DNA of 64,000 nt, taken from Bog-473 sp963745175 (lineage in GTDB: Bacteria > Actinomycetota > Acidimicrobiia > Acidimicrobiales > RAAP-2). The position numbers were made by a program, and so were the translations under genes. Shown here in pieces: positions 1-9,420 of the stretch (position 1 is the stretch's first letter; each line of letters opens with the position of its first letter). A model generated the notes under the pieces. The model made no database searches. It had not been told where the DNA came from and saw only the letters and a list, made by a program, of their open reading frames with translations. The stretch is from NCBI GenBank assembly GCA_963745175.1, contig CAVUWK010000004.1, forward strand, positions 248,001-312,000, read 5' to 3'.

Positions 1-465
1 ATGGAGATGCTGGACCAGCTGGCCGGCGAGGTCCAGGAGACCATTCAAGAACTGCGGGAGCTGGCGCACGGTATCTACCCGCCACTGCTCGTCGACAGTG
101 GGTTGCTCGAGGCACTGCGCGCCGCGGCAAACCGGAATCCCCTCCCCGTGGACATCGTCGCCGAGGGCATCGGCCGGTATCCGTCCGAGACGGAGGCGGC
201 CGTGTACTTCTGCTGCCTCGAGGCGCTCCAGAACGCGGCGAAGCACGCGCCCGACGCGCGGGTCGAGGTCCACCTCTGGGAGGAGTCCGGCGGACTGCTG
301 TTCACCGTGTCCGACGACGGACCGGGGTTCGACCCGGACACGGCACAGCGCGGGCACGGCTACGTCAATATGGCTGACCGTCTCGGCGCGATCGGCGGAA
401 CGGTGCGTTGGGACTCAGAAGTCGGGAAGGGGTCCCAGGTGCGGGGCTCGGTCCCACTCGTCTGA
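1..465 (+). CDS. Sensor histidine kinase, NarL/DegS type (3' part only)
   Basis: C-terminal part of a two-component sensor kinase; the sensor region and the HisKA_3 phospho-acceptor helix lie left of the window. The visible 154 residues hold the end of the dimerisation helix (QELRELAHGIYPPLL) and a complete HATPase_c domain: N-box EALQNAAKHA, G1 box DDGPGFD and a G2-like GHGYVNMADR. The wording is that of the NarL-family kinases that lack a separate HATPase linker. The ATG at base 1 is probably internal, because family members run straight through this point. Two response regulators follow on the opposite strand and are the obvious candidate partners, though the pairing is inferred from position only. 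Confidence 0.85.
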   Translation: MEMLDQLAGEVQETIQELRELAHGIYPPLLVDSGLLEALRAAANRNPLPVDIVAEGIGRYPSETEAAVYFCCLEALQNAAKHAPDARVEVHLWEESGGLLFTVSDDGPGFDPDTAQRGHGYVNMADRLGAIGGTVRWDSEVGKGSQVRGSVPLV

Positions 466-476
466 CGAGGACCGGA

Positions 477-869
477 TCAAGCCGAGACGAACCGCTGCCC
501 GTTCCGCCCCTCCCAGAGCTGCCGAAGCGTGTCGGCGCCCAGGTGCTCCTTGTTCAGGTAGGCGCGGGCGCCGCTGGTGGCAACCTCGGGAGGCAGGTCT
601 CCCGCGTCGTAGGTCGAGCACAGGATCACGACGACCTCGGGATGCCGGGACACCATGGTGCGGGTGGCCTCGATCCCGTTCATCTCCGGCATGTTGATGT
701 CCATCAGGACCAGCGCGGGGTTCAGCTCTTCCTCGAGGGACACGGCCTCGCTCCCGCTGGCGGCCTCGCCCACCAACTCGAACTCGACGGCCCGCTTGAG
801 TACCGCCTTCATGGCGGCCCTGAATGGAGCCTGATCGTCGACGATCAGGACGGGGAGCCGATCGCTCAT
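477..869 (-). CDS. Receiver-only response regulator
   Basis: Single CheY-like receiver domain of 130 residues with no output domain. Visible landmarks are the acidic pocket (VDD at 10-12), the phospho-acceptor Asp in LVLMDINMPEMNG, the switch Ser/Thr position in VVILCST, and the conserved Lys in AYLNKE. It probably acts by protein contact or as a phosphate sink, since there is no DNA-binding helix-turn-helix. The gene is convergent with the partial histidine kinase (11 bases between stops) and downstream of a LuxR-type regulator on the same strand. It could instead be a truncated NarL protein that lost its output domain, but the frame closes cleanly just after the receiver. Confidence 0.85.
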   Translation of the reverse strand: MSDRLPVLIVDDQAPFRAAMKAVLKRAVEFELVGEAASGSEAVSLEEELNPALVLMDINMPEMNGIEATRTMVSRHPEVVVILCSTYDAGDLPPEVATSGARAYLNKEHLGADTLRQLWEGRNGQRFVSA

Positions 870-935
870 CTCTCTATTCTCTCACGACGTCCAACCCGTG
901 GCCGGGGTGGTGCCACGCAGTTCGAGGGGGTGGTG

Positions 936-1610
936 TCACCCTCCCCCGGGGTCGCTGAGATAGACCAGCACAGCCTTGACCCGCCGGTTCACATCGCGCT
1001 CCTCGGTCAGTCCGAGCTTGGAGAAGATGGAGTTCGTGTGCTTCTCCACCGCCCGCTCCGAGACCTGCAACGAGCCGGCGATGGCGGCGTTGCTCTTCCC
1101 CTTGGCCATCTCGCCCAGGATCTCTGACTCCCGCGGCGTGAGCCAGGACAGGTCCGACTTCCGGCGCGACGACTTGGCCTCGATCAGCTCGTCGACGATC
1201 TGCGGGTCGATGATGGAGCCGCCCTGGGCCACGGTCCGGATGGCCTGGGCCAGCTCGTCGGCGCCGGCGACCTGCTCCTTCAAGAGGTAGCCCCGCCCCG
1301 CCGACCCGGTCTCGAGGAGGGCCAAGGCGTACGAGGGCGTCTTGTACTGGCTGAGCACGACGACGCCCACTTCCGGCTTGTGCTCGCGCAACCACGAAGC
1401 GGCCTGGATCCCCTCGTCGGTTCCGGTGGGGGGCATCCGGATGTCGGTCACGACAACTTCGGGCGACGTTTGCTCGATGAGCTCCAGGAGCTCCGGCAGG
1501 TCGGCCGCCCGGCCCACGAGGTCGAAGTCGGCCTCGCCGTCGATGATGCGAGAGATGCCTTCCCTCAGGAGTGCGTTGTCCTCCGCCAGAACCACCTTGA
1601 TGCTCGCCAT
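936..1610 (-). CDS. NarL/FixJ-family response regulator
   Basis: Response regulator of 224 residues: an N-terminal receiver (EDN acidic pocket, phospho-acceptor in VVVTDIRMPP, Lys in GYLLKEQV) and a C-terminal LuxR-type helix-turn-helix (LTPRESEILGEMAKGKSNAAIA ending in SERAVEKHTNSIFSKLGL). The product is a DNA-binding transcription regulator activated by phosphorylation. The start is set at ATG 1610, because the reading frame extends upstream but MASIKVVLAEDN is the canonical receiver beginning. With the receiver-only protein and the kinase fragment it forms a small signalling cluster; its target genes cannot be read from the sequence. Confidence 0.9.
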   Translation of the reverse strand: MASIKVVLAEDNALLREGISRIIDGEADFDLVGRAADLPELLELIEQTSPEVVVTDIRMPPTGTDEGIQAASWLREHKPEVGVVVLSQYKTPSYALALLETGSAGRGYLLKEQVAGADELAQAIRTVAQGGSIIDPQIVDELIEAKSSRRKSDLSWLTPRESEILGEMAKGKSNAAIAGSLQVSERAVEKHTNSIFSKLGLTEERDVNRRVKAVLVYLSDPGGG

Positions 1611-1765
1611 TCGAAGCGTACGGTAGCGCGTGCCAACGAAAGTGCCCAGGTGGGAGCATTGGTAGTGGCACCCCCGGACCGGGCGGGCTGGCACCCTTGG
1701 TCGATTCGTCCTGGTTGGCGGCACTGCACATCGGTGACGAAGGACAACGGGGGAGAATCGGCGGT

Positions 1766-2397
1766 GTGACCGAGCGGCGTCTTGACCTGGTCCGGTACCG
1801 CACGCGATCGACATTCCGCCACCGCTGGGGTGGCTACCTCGCGCTCATCATTCTGCTCGGACTGGTGGGTGGCCTCGGCCTCGGGAGCCTGGCCGCGGCG
1901 CGGCGGACCCAGTCGTCGTTCTCGGACCTGCTGGCCACGACCAATCCGTCGGACCTGCAGGTGTCGACCGGCTGAGATCGTCAACTACAAGACGATCGGA
2001 CTGACACCAGCCCTCCTGGTGGCGGGCTTGGTGCTGGGCGCCGTTGCCGCCCTGACACTGACCCTTGTGGCCTCGGTCCGCCAACGCCGCCGTGATCTCG
2101 CGCTGTTGAAGACGATCGGTTTCGTGCGGCGCCAGCTGGCCGCGGCGGTGGCCTGGAAGGCGACGGTCGCGGCCGCCGTGGGGATCGTGATCGGGATCCC
2201 GCTCGGGCTCGTCGTCGGCCGATGGCTGTGGGACCTCTTCGCGCAGCAGATCGAGCGCGGTGCCGTACCCGACCGTGTCCATTCCGTCAGTCGTCCTGGT
2301 CGCCCTGGGAACGGTCCTGCTCGCCAACCTCGTGGCTGCGGCGCCCGCCCGGGCTGCGGCGCGCACGCCGACGGCCCTGATGCTGCGGGCCGAGTAA
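1766..2397 (+). pseudogene. FtsX-like ABC transporter permease relic
   Basis: Remnant of a MacB/FtsX-type permease, normally about 800-900 residues. GTG 1766 opens VTERRLDLVRYRTR, a first membrane helix (YLALIILLGLVGGLGLG) and the typical AARRTQSSFSDLLATTNPSD, then stops at 1973. The next readable part, about 1968-2260 in another frame, is the C-terminal permease core (YKTIGLTPALLVAGLVLGAV, RRRDLALLKTIGF, two membrane helices). A further frame change near 2262 gives the family C-terminus (LLANLVAAAPARAAARTP to the stop at 2395). Roughly three quarters of the gene is missing at the 1970 junction, so this is real decay rather than one base error. No ATPase partner is nearby. Confidence 0.85.
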
Positions 2398-2401
2398 GCG
2401 G

Positions 2402-3337
2402 TCAGATTCCCCTTACCCGCAGACGGCGCAACGGTTCGGGCTCGGTCCCGCTCTCCACGGCGTCGACGACCTCCCGCACCCACCCGGCGACGTCGTCGGG
2501 GTGGGTGCGGATGAGCCAATGCCCACCGTCGGCGGCCCGGCGCCACATGAGGGACGTCCAATCCTCGAGTCCCTCGAGCAACTGCGGGGTGACGTAGCGG
2601 TCTCCTCCGGGGACGATCAGCTGCACGGGGACGTCGGTGTGCCCCGCCCGGGGGTGGCGCATGCGGTCACCGACGTTGGCCCGATAGAGCTCGACGCCAT
2701 GCGCAAAATCCGAGCCGAATGTGGGCGCCGGCCACCGGTCGTCGGTGGGCGCACCGTCGACGCGGTGCAGAGCCGCAGCCCACAGGTCGTTGGTTCGGCG
2801 TGGACGCATCATCAGTTGGGGCAGGAGAGGCAGATGGAACCACCCGATGTACCACGAATGCAGGGCCTGACGCAGGGCAGGTCCGAGGAGCGCCGGTCGA
2901 ACGGAGCGATGACGCCGCGCCCAGAGACCGACATGATCGAGCGGGGGACCAGAGATGGACGTGTAGCTTGCGAACCGGTGTGCCACGCCCTTCGTGGTCA
3001 CCGCCTCCCAGCCCTGGATCGATCCCCAGTCGTGTGCCACCAAGTGGACAGGCGAGTCGGGGCTGGTGTGGTCGAGCACGGCCATCAGGTCGTCGACGAG
3101 GAGCGGCAGGCCGTAGCCGGCTCGAGAGCCCGGGTCCTCCGAGCTCCCGGCCCCCCGGACGTCGTAGGAGACGACGTGGTGATCGGAGACGAGGCGGTCG
3201 GCGACGGGATCCCAGACAGCGCTCGTGTCAGGGAAGCCGTGCACCAGTACGACGGTTGGTCCCGCTCCCCGCTCGGTCACGGCGAGGGAGAGTCCCGCTC
3301 CACGAACCCGCCGTTCGGATGCCACGCGCAGAGTCAA
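2402..3337 (-). CDS. Alpha/beta hydrolase, epoxide hydrolase-like
   Basis: Alpha/beta-fold hydrolase of 311 residues using an Asp nucleophile, the signature of epoxide hydrolases and haloalkane dehalogenases. From the chosen start the oxyanion/HGxP motif HGFPD lies at about 33-37, the nucleophile in VAHDWGS (D103), a likely acid in PGGDRYV (D246), and the catalytic His in GGHW (H273). TTG 3337 is preferred because GGAGGG sits 6 bases upstream; the frame is also open from a TTG at 3361. The sequence resembles the hydrolase half of EphD-type proteins, without the dehydrogenase half. The substrate is unknown. The stop lies 4 bases from the end of the permease relic. Confidence 0.8.
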   Translation of the reverse strand: MTLRVASERRVRGAGLSLAVTERGAGPTVVLVHGFPDTSAVWDPVADRLVSDHHVVSYDVRGAGSSEDPGSRAGYGLPLLVDDLMAVLDHTSPDSPVHLVAHDWGSIQGWEAVTTKGVAHRFASYTSISGPPLDHVGLWARRHRSVRPALLGPALRQALHSWYIGWFHLPLLPQLMMRPRRTNDLWAAALHRVDGAPTDDRWPAPTFGSDFAHGVELYRANVGDRMRHPRAGHTDVPVQLIVPGGDRYVTPQLLEGLEDWTSLMWRRAADGGHWLIRTHPDDVAGWVREVVDAVESGTEPEPLRRLRVRGI

Positions 3338-3376
3338 CCACTTCCCTCCAAGCCGGCCCAATAGTCGAGGTCGACC

Positions 3377-4141
3377 TTAGGTCTTGGGCGCGATCGCCAC
3401 CTTGAGGTCTTCCAGCGCAGCGTTCAGCTCGGCTGAGCGGATCCGCCGTGCCGAATCCGCCGAGGCCAGCTGCTCGCCGGTGGGAGTCGCTCCTCCTGAT
3501 CGCATCAGATGATCGGCCTCGACGGCGAAGGCCAGGCCACGCAGGCTGTCAGCGCAACGCGTGCAGAGGGCCCGGTTCGTCTCATCGGGAGCGGAAGCCG
3601 CGGCCCGCTCCAGGCCATCCACCGCCTCATCCACTCGCGTCGCGACCGTGGCGCGACGCTGGTTGTCGTCGGAGTCAGATTGCGACAACACGAGTTCCCG
3701 AGCCAGTTCGGCTGCGGTCACCGCGGGCCGCACCGAGCGCTCCCAGTCCACCTCGCGCCCCTGTCGTCGGCTACGGGCAATCAGGAGGCCAACGAGGATC
3801 GCCGCCAGGGCGATGACCGCGGCCAGAAGCACCCAGCCCCACGTCTTGGAGCTCGACGAGGTCGCGGCCACCGTCGTCGTCGTCGTGCTCGACGATGATG
3901 ACGTCGTCGTCGGCCGCGCCCGGGTCGTGGTCGTGGTCGGAAGGGTCGTCGTGGTCGTCGGCGCGGTGGTTGGGGGCGCGGTCGTGGTCGGCGGGGCGGC
4001 CGTCGTCGTCGTGACCGGTGCCGCCGTCGTGGTGGTCGTGTCCTGCGCGCCAGCTGGTCCTGAGAAGACGCCGAGCATGATGGGGGTGGCGCAAAGCGCG
4101 ACCACCAGCGCGGCTGAACGGCGAGAAACCTTCGAATGCAT
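3377..4141 (-). CDS. Thr-rich secreted, membrane-anchored protein
   Basis: 254-residue protein of unknown function. It has an N-terminal signal peptide (residues 1-32, ending GPAGAQ), a low-complexity Thr/Pro/Ser stalk (about 33-98, runs of TTTT), one membrane helix (WGWVLLAAVIALAAILVGLLI, about 101-121) with a basic stop-transfer segment, and a C-terminal helical domain of about 130 residues with two cysteines (LCTRC). The topology is likely an extracellular O-glycosylatable stalk with an intracellular helical domain. Base composition of the stalk makes long valine-rich open frames on the other strand; those are shadows. A second Thr-rich membrane protein lies at 58267, without obvious similarity outside the stalk. 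Confidence 0.75.
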   Translation of the reverse strand: MHSKVSRRSAALVVALCATPIMLGVFSGPAGAQDTTTTTAAPVTTTTAAPPTTTAPPTTAPTTTTTLPTTTTTRARPTTTSSSSSTTTTTVAATSSSSKTWGWVLLAAVIALAAILVGLLIARSRRQGREVDWERSVRPAVTAAELARELVLSQSDSDDNQRRATVATRVDEAVDGLERAAASAPDETNRALCTRCADSLRGLAFAVEADHLMRSGGATPTGEQLASADSARRIRSAELNAALEDLKVAIAPKT

Positions 4142-4353
4142 GGGAGCAGCCTACGATCAGCTGCTCTCGCCGGATGGGATCACGGCGACCCTCGGCGTGG
4201 TTCGACCCCGTGCAGGCACGCCGGAGGTTGTGAGCAGAAGTCCTGCCAGTCGGCACTACCGCTCCCGCCTGGTCGGACGTAGATTTGCCCGGTGCGACGA
4301 CTCCCGCGGAGTCCAGGCGGTTGTGCTTGGCGCCCTGCCAGGGGGGCGGCACC

Positions 4354-7208
4354 GTGACCGCCACGGCCGATGGGCCGGAGCGGCGCCAGCTGACGGTCAT
4401 GTTCACCGATCTCGTCGGTTCGACCGACCTCGCGTCTGCACTCGATCCCGAAGACTGGCACGACGTTTTGAACGCCTACCAACACCGGGTCGCTGCCATC
4501 GTCACCGCGCATGGTGGTGTGATCGCGCAGTTCCAAGGCGACGGAGCCGTCGCCTACTTCGGCTACCCCGAGGCACAGGAGTCGGCGAGCCGCGATGCCC
4601 TGATGGCAGGGATGGAGATCGTCGAGGACATCGTGCGGCTGGGGGGCGAGCTCCCGCCGGAGCTCGGGATCAGCGACCTGCAGGCGCGCTCCGGCATCCA
4701 CACGGGCGAAGTCCTGGTGGCAGCCGTGACTGCCGGAGGGCAGGAACGGCTTCCTGATGTCTGGGGCCAGGTGCCCAACATGGCGGCTCGCCTTCAGGCC
4801 GTCGGAGAGCCGAGCCAGATCGTGGTCAGTGGTGCGACCGCCACGCTCGTGGCCGGGTTCTTCGAGCTCGAGTCGTTGGGCTCCCTAACGCTCAAGGGCA
4901 TAGGGCAGCCCGTGCCGGCCTTCCGCGTTGTGCAGCGCAGTAGTGCCCGCACCCGCTTGGAGGCCCGGCCGCTGACGGAATACGTCCCCCGGACCGAGGC
5001 GTCGCGCTGGCTCCAAGAGCAGTGGGCGGACGTCGGAAACGGGGTGGGCCGGCTGGTGGTGGTCTCCGGAGAACCCGGGATCGGGAAGTCCCGCCTCCTG
5101 TTCGAGTTCAGAGCGGAGCTCGAGGCGCGGCGAGAGCCCGTTGTCACTCTGGTGTGCAGCCGGCGGGGGTCACTGAGCCCGCTGCAGCCCTTCGGGGATG
5201 CCATGGGTCACGTGCCGGCAACGCCGCAGGAGGCGGCCCAGTGGGTACACGCACGCTCTGGAGCAGGACCGTTTTTGCTCGTGGTGGAGGACGCGCACTG
5301 GGCCGACCCAAGTACTTTGGAAGCGGTCCATGTCATTGCACGTGGATCTTCGCCCGTGCTCGTGGTGATGAGTGCCCGTCCTGAGATCGCCGACGATCCC
5401 CATGTGCAGCCCGACGCCGGGCTCCAACTCGACCGGCTCAGCAACGACGAGGCCCGCACCATGCTGGAGCAACTGCCCGAGGCAGCAGGGCTGAACGCCG
5501 ATATCCGCGAGGCTCTGGTACGCCGGGCAGACGGCGTCCCGCTCTTCCTGGAGGAGCTGGCGCGCGACTTGGCCGACGGCTCGGAAGTCACGTCCCAAGC
5601 CATGCCGGCCACGCTCTCGGAGGTCATCACCGCCCGTCTCGACCGTGTCGGTCAGGCCAAGCACATCGCGCAAGCAGCCGCCGTCATCGGGCGCTCGTTC
5701 GATCGCCTGGTCCTCGAGGCGGCGACGGGGCTGGAAGGACGTGCTCTCGACGAGGAGCTCCACCGTCTGGTGGAGCACGCCATTATCGAGCCTTCGCCGA
5801 GACCGGACGAGATGCAGTTCCGTCACGCCCTGATCCACGAGACGTCCTACCGCTCAGTGCTCCGAGCCGACCGGATCCGGGTGCACGGCGCCGTCGGGGA
5901 CACGCTGGTCGCATCGGGCCGGGCCGAGGCGGAGCCGGAGATCGCGGCGTATCACCTGGGTGCGGCCGGCCGGGCCTCCGACGCGGTGCCCCTGTGGAAG
6001 CAGGCCTCCCACACGGCGCGCCAGAACGCCCGCTTCCGAGAGGCGGCCGGGCATGAGCGGGAGATGCTCGCCCTCGTGGGGCAGCTGCCCGAGGAGGAAC
6101 GGGACGCCACAGAACTCAAGTCGCGGAGCCGTCTGGTCATGTGCTTGACCGCAGTCGACCAGAGTGCTCCCGAGGCGCTCGAGGAGTCCCGACGAGTGGA
6201 GAAGCTGGCCCGTCGCCTCGGGAACCGCGAGATTCTGCTGCGGAACTACATGGTGCTGGTGCCGTGGTGGCAGGCCAGCGCGGAATATAAGACGATCAAC
6301 AGGATCCTGCAGGAGGCGAGGAACGAAGCGGAGCTACTCCGCGACGATTGGTCGCTCCAGCTGATCAACAGGTACGAGGGGACGACCCGGATTTGGCAGG
6401 GCATGCTCCCGGAAGGGTTGACGCAGCTCCGAGAGTCCTACGATTCGAGCGGGCTCCCGCTCGACGCGAGCTTGCGTGAGCTCCCGCCGATGCGCTCGCT
6501 CGAGTTGATGGCCTTGGCCGCGCCCGCGTCGCCACCGCCCTCGCGTGCTGGCTGACCGGGAACACGACGGAAGCGTGGCGCATTGCGGACGACGTTCTTC
6601 GCTGCACGACCGAGCGCGAGGTACCCCAGGCGCAGGCTGTCGCCGCCGTGACAGCGGCCATCATGGCGCAGCTCGACGGGGAGCGCGCGGTCGTGATCAA
6701 GCTGGCCGGAGAGGCTCTGCATGGTGCCGACGAGGTCAGTACCCGACAATGGCGGCAGTGGGCCCGGTCGCTGCAGTGGTGGGCAGGCGAAGGCGTCGAG
6801 GAGCCGGAATTGCCCGGACCGCTGCTTCGGCCCTACTTCGAGATGCTCATGGCGGACGATCTGTTGGCCAGCGTCGAGCGTGCACGCGCCCTGCTCGATG
6901 ACGCGCTTGACACGGCGCGCGCAACCGGCGAGCAGTTCTGTGAGGCCGAGATCCTTCGGTTGCGAGCCGGTGTTCTACGGCGCGCGCACCAGGTGGAACA
7001 GTCCGGGCTGGACTATGCCGAGGCCGTCGACGTGGCGCGGCAGCAGGGCGCTCGGATGCTGGAGCTCCGTGCCTTGACGGACTGGCTCGGCCTCCCGGAC
7101 GCGCCGCCACACGTGCGTGGAGACCTAGAGGCCTGTGTGGCGATCGTCGCCGGCGGCGGACCGAGCCGCAGCCTTGACGAAGCCCGCCGACTCTTGGAGG
7201 GTCCATGA
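4354..7208 (+). CDS. Class III cyclase domain / AAA-type ATPase signalling protein (frame break near 6516)
   Basis: Large regulator, about 951 residues once one base is restored. N-terminal class III nucleotide cyclase domain (about 1-190): metal-binding Asp in FTDLVGST (D19) and QGDGAVAYF (D63), and the NMAARLQ motif. Then an ATPase module with Walker A GEPGIGKS (239-246) and Walker B LLVVEDAHWAD, followed by a long helical TPR-like region ending in DYAEAVDVARQQGARMLELRA, typical of cyclase/STAND proteins. GTG 4354 is chosen because the cyclase domain begins 10 residues later and a G-rich stretch lies upstream. The frame breaks near 6516 (TTGGCC, probably TTGGGCC), and the protein continues as GRARVATALACWLTGN in the next frame. 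It overlaps the following oxygenase gene by ATGA. Confidence 0.85.
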
Positions 7209-8338
7209 GCATGACGACGTGGGACGACGACTTTCTCGACAGCCTGCGCACCCAGGCCGACCCGGATGCGGACAAGGTCATCGCCGGGCTGTTCTCCGGC
7301 ACGAAGGACGCGACGTCGGCCTTCCGGTCGCTGGTGGTCCAACAACACGAGATGGCCGATCCCGATCTGAAGGCGTTTCTGGACGAGAAACCGGATCCGC
7401 CCGCGTGGGTCGATTCCGCGCTCGTCGCCGCCGGACAGGAGCGCTTCGCCCGCTGGGGCTCCCACGTGTTCACCGCGCTCTATGCGGCGGCGCTGCCCTC
7501 GGCGTACGCCTGCTGGCGTGGTGTGCAGGTTCTGGGCCTGACGGCTCGGCTCGAGACCGATGCCAAGCGCCGATTGAACGAGACCGCACAATTCCATCTC
7601 GATGTCATGGAGCCTGGTGGCCTCGAGCCGGGGAGTCGGGGGTACTCGGACGTCCGGCACGTCCGCCTCATGCACGCCGCGGTGCGGTGGCTGATCCAGA
7701 ACGATCCGCGGGTTGAGTGGGATCCCGCCTGGGGTACGCCGATCAACCAGGAGGATCTGCTCGAGACGCTCCTGACCTTCACCGAGATCGTGTACGAGGT
7801 GTTCGACCGGACCGGCATCATGTACACGGAAGAGGATGCGAACGCCTACCTCCACACGTGGTCGCTCATCGGTCACTACCTCGGGATCCGCGACGATCTG
7901 CTCCCGTTGACCCGCTCCCAGACTTCCGTCCTGATGCCCATCGTCCGGCGGAGGCAGTTCGGTCCGAGCGAATCCGGTCGTGATCTGATGGCCGCATTGC
8001 TCGAACAGGGGACCCGTCTCGCTCCGCCCGGGCTGCGGGGCCTGCCTGCGGCGACGGTCCGCTACTACGTGGGTGACGCCACGGCTGACCTCCTGAGTGT
8101 CCCGCAAGCGGACTGGACGAAGAACCTCTTCGGTCCGCTCGCCGACCTGAGCCGACGGGTGTCGCTCGACGAGCTGCATCGACGCCTGCTCCAGAGCGTC
8201 TCGCAGAGGATCGGATTCGGAATGCTGTCGCTGGCGGTCGAGGCCGAGCGCTACGGCGACCGACCACCATTCCAGGTGCCAACGTCGTTGGCGGCCCGTT
8301 GGAACATCCCGCCCTACAGAGGCCCCGGGGGTAGCTGA
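7205..8338 (+). CDS. MpaB/Lcp-type haem oxygenase (DUF2236 family)
   Basis: 377-residue member of the DUF2236 family, which includes latex-clearing protein (Lcp) and the fungal oxygenase MpaB; characterised members bind haem b and cleave isoprenoid double bonds. Family landmarks are the conserved basic/His helix VRHVRLMHAAVRW (about 151-163) and the following PINQEDLLETLLTF (about 179-192), then GHYLGI. No signal peptide is visible, unlike secreted Lcp proteins. ATG 7205 overlaps the stop of the cyclase/ATPase gene, so the two are probably co-translated; ATG 7211 is an alternative. The stop overlaps the opposite-strand gene by 25 bases. The substrate is unknown; an isoprenoid is an inference from the family. 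Confidence 0.8.
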   Translation: MSMTTWDDDFLDSLRTQADPDADKVIAGLFSGTKDATSAFRSLVVQQHEMADPDLKAFLDEKPDPPAWVDSALVAAGQERFARWGSHVFTALYAAALPSAYACWRGVQVLGLTARLETDAKRRLNETAQFHLDVMEPGGLEPGSRGYSDVRHVRLMHAAVRWLIQNDPRVEWDPAWGTPINQEDLLETLLTFTEIVYEVFDRTGIMYTEEDANAYLHTWSLIGHYLGIRDDLLPLTRSQTSVLMPIVRRRQFGPSESGRDLMAALLEQGTRLAPPGLRGLPAATVRYYVGDATADLLSVPQADWTKNLFGPLADLSRRVSLDELHRRLLQSVSQRIGFGMLSLAVEAERYGDRPPFQVPTSLAARWNIPPYRGPGGS

Positions 8339-9420
8339 CCCTTCGCCAGGTCGTCCAGCTGCGTGGCCGAGAACGGAGGGTCGAACAGCGTTGGGTCGTT
8401 TTGGCGAGAGCGGAACAGGTTCACGATGAAGTTCATGCGGTCCTCGAGGACGGCCCAGTCACGGGCACCGGTCGGCGATCCCGTCCCGGCGGTCTTGTCC
8501 CACTGCGTGATCGCGCTCTCGGCGGCCGTCCCGTGCAGCTCGCGGAGCTCCGGCGGGAACATTCCCCCCGGCAGTGGAGGAACGTCCCGGCGGAGATCGA
8601 AGATCTCGCTGGCAGTCACGAGTTGCATGATCGCCTCGGTGAGCGCGGTGTCCCAGGCCTCATCGAGAACGCTGCAGAGCTCGTCCGTCAGGGAATCGAG
8701 CGTCTGGCGGGCTGCGGCGAAGGGAAGGTGGCTCACGATGTCGTCTTCGATCACCCTCTTGAGGGTGTCGCTGATCGCTGCATTGAGCGCAGCTGAAATG
8801 GCCGGTTGCAGGCGTCGCTGCTCGTGCGCCACCGCGAGGACGTTGGCCTCGAGGATGAGGGTGCTGCGATCAGCCTGCCCGAAGAGGGCGCGACCGTAGC
8901 TGTCGAAGGCGGTCGCCACCGCTGCGGCGTCGGCGCCTGTCCCGACCGAGCTCAAGGCAGGCGCGACCGCGTCGGCCAGTTCCTGCGCGGTCGCCGGCTT
9001 CGATCCGAGTGCTTGGATCATTGCAGTGAAGATGGGGGCAAGCTCGGCGAACACCAGCACGTTGCCCGCGGCGATCTGCCGGGACACGTCGCCTGACACG
9101 CCCTCGACGACCTGCCCGAGGTGATCATGAGTGAGGTCCTGCACGGCCCGTTCCGCCAGGCCGTGGTTGAACCGGTGCAAGGCTGCCTGCGTTGCCTCGT
9201 TGTCGACCAGGAGTTCCCTGGCCCTTACCGGCAGGACATCTCCGCGGATGGTCGCGCCGGCCGTCTTCGAGGCCCACACCGCGAACGCGCACCAGGTTGC
9301 ATCCTCCCCGTGCCCTGCGTCGCGCAGCGCCACGGCGAACTGGTGGTATCGCTGCGTAATCCACAGGTTGCGCAGAACGGGATCTGCCATCGCAGCGATG
9401 TCCTGCACCGAAAGGTCCAT
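8314..9420 (-). CDS. Hypothetical helical protein beside the Lcp-like oxygenase
   Basis: 368-residue protein I do not recognise. The sequence is Ala-rich and predicted largely helical, with an N-terminal block (RYHQFAVALRD, ATWCAFAVWASKTAGATIRG) that looks like a conserved signature, and no signal peptide or membrane helix. The frame stays open about 900 bases further upstream, but that part overlaps the LLM oxidoreductase gene on the other strand. ATG 9420 (MDLSVQDIAAMADP) is taken as the start, and the interval to 9574 then serves as a divergent promoter region. Its 3' end overlaps the Lcp-like gene by 25 bases in convergent orientation. A shared role is possible but unproven. Confidence 0.7.
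   Translation of the reverse strand: MDLSVQDIAAMADPVLRNLWITQRYHQFAVALRDAGHGEDATWCAFAVWASKTAGATIRGDVLPVRARELLVDNEATQAALHRFNHGLAERAVQDLTHDHLGQVVEGVSGDVSRQIAAGNVLVFAELAPIFTAMIQALGSKPATAQELADAVAPALSSVGTGADAAAVATAFDSYGRALFGQADRSTLILEANVLAVAHEQRRLQPAISAALNAAISDTLKRVIEDDIVSHLPFAAARQTLDSLTDELCSVLDEAWDTALTEAIMQLVTASEIFDLRRDVPPLPGGMFPPELRELHGTAAESAITQWDKTAGTGSPTGARDWAVLEDRMNFIVNLFRSRQNDPTLFDPPFSATQLDDLAKGQLPPGPL

Noticed and set aside
3561..4757. Open frame with valine runs antisense to the Thr-rich protein and into the cyclase
   Set aside because: Same reading shadow of a Thr stalk; it overlaps two better-supported genes.
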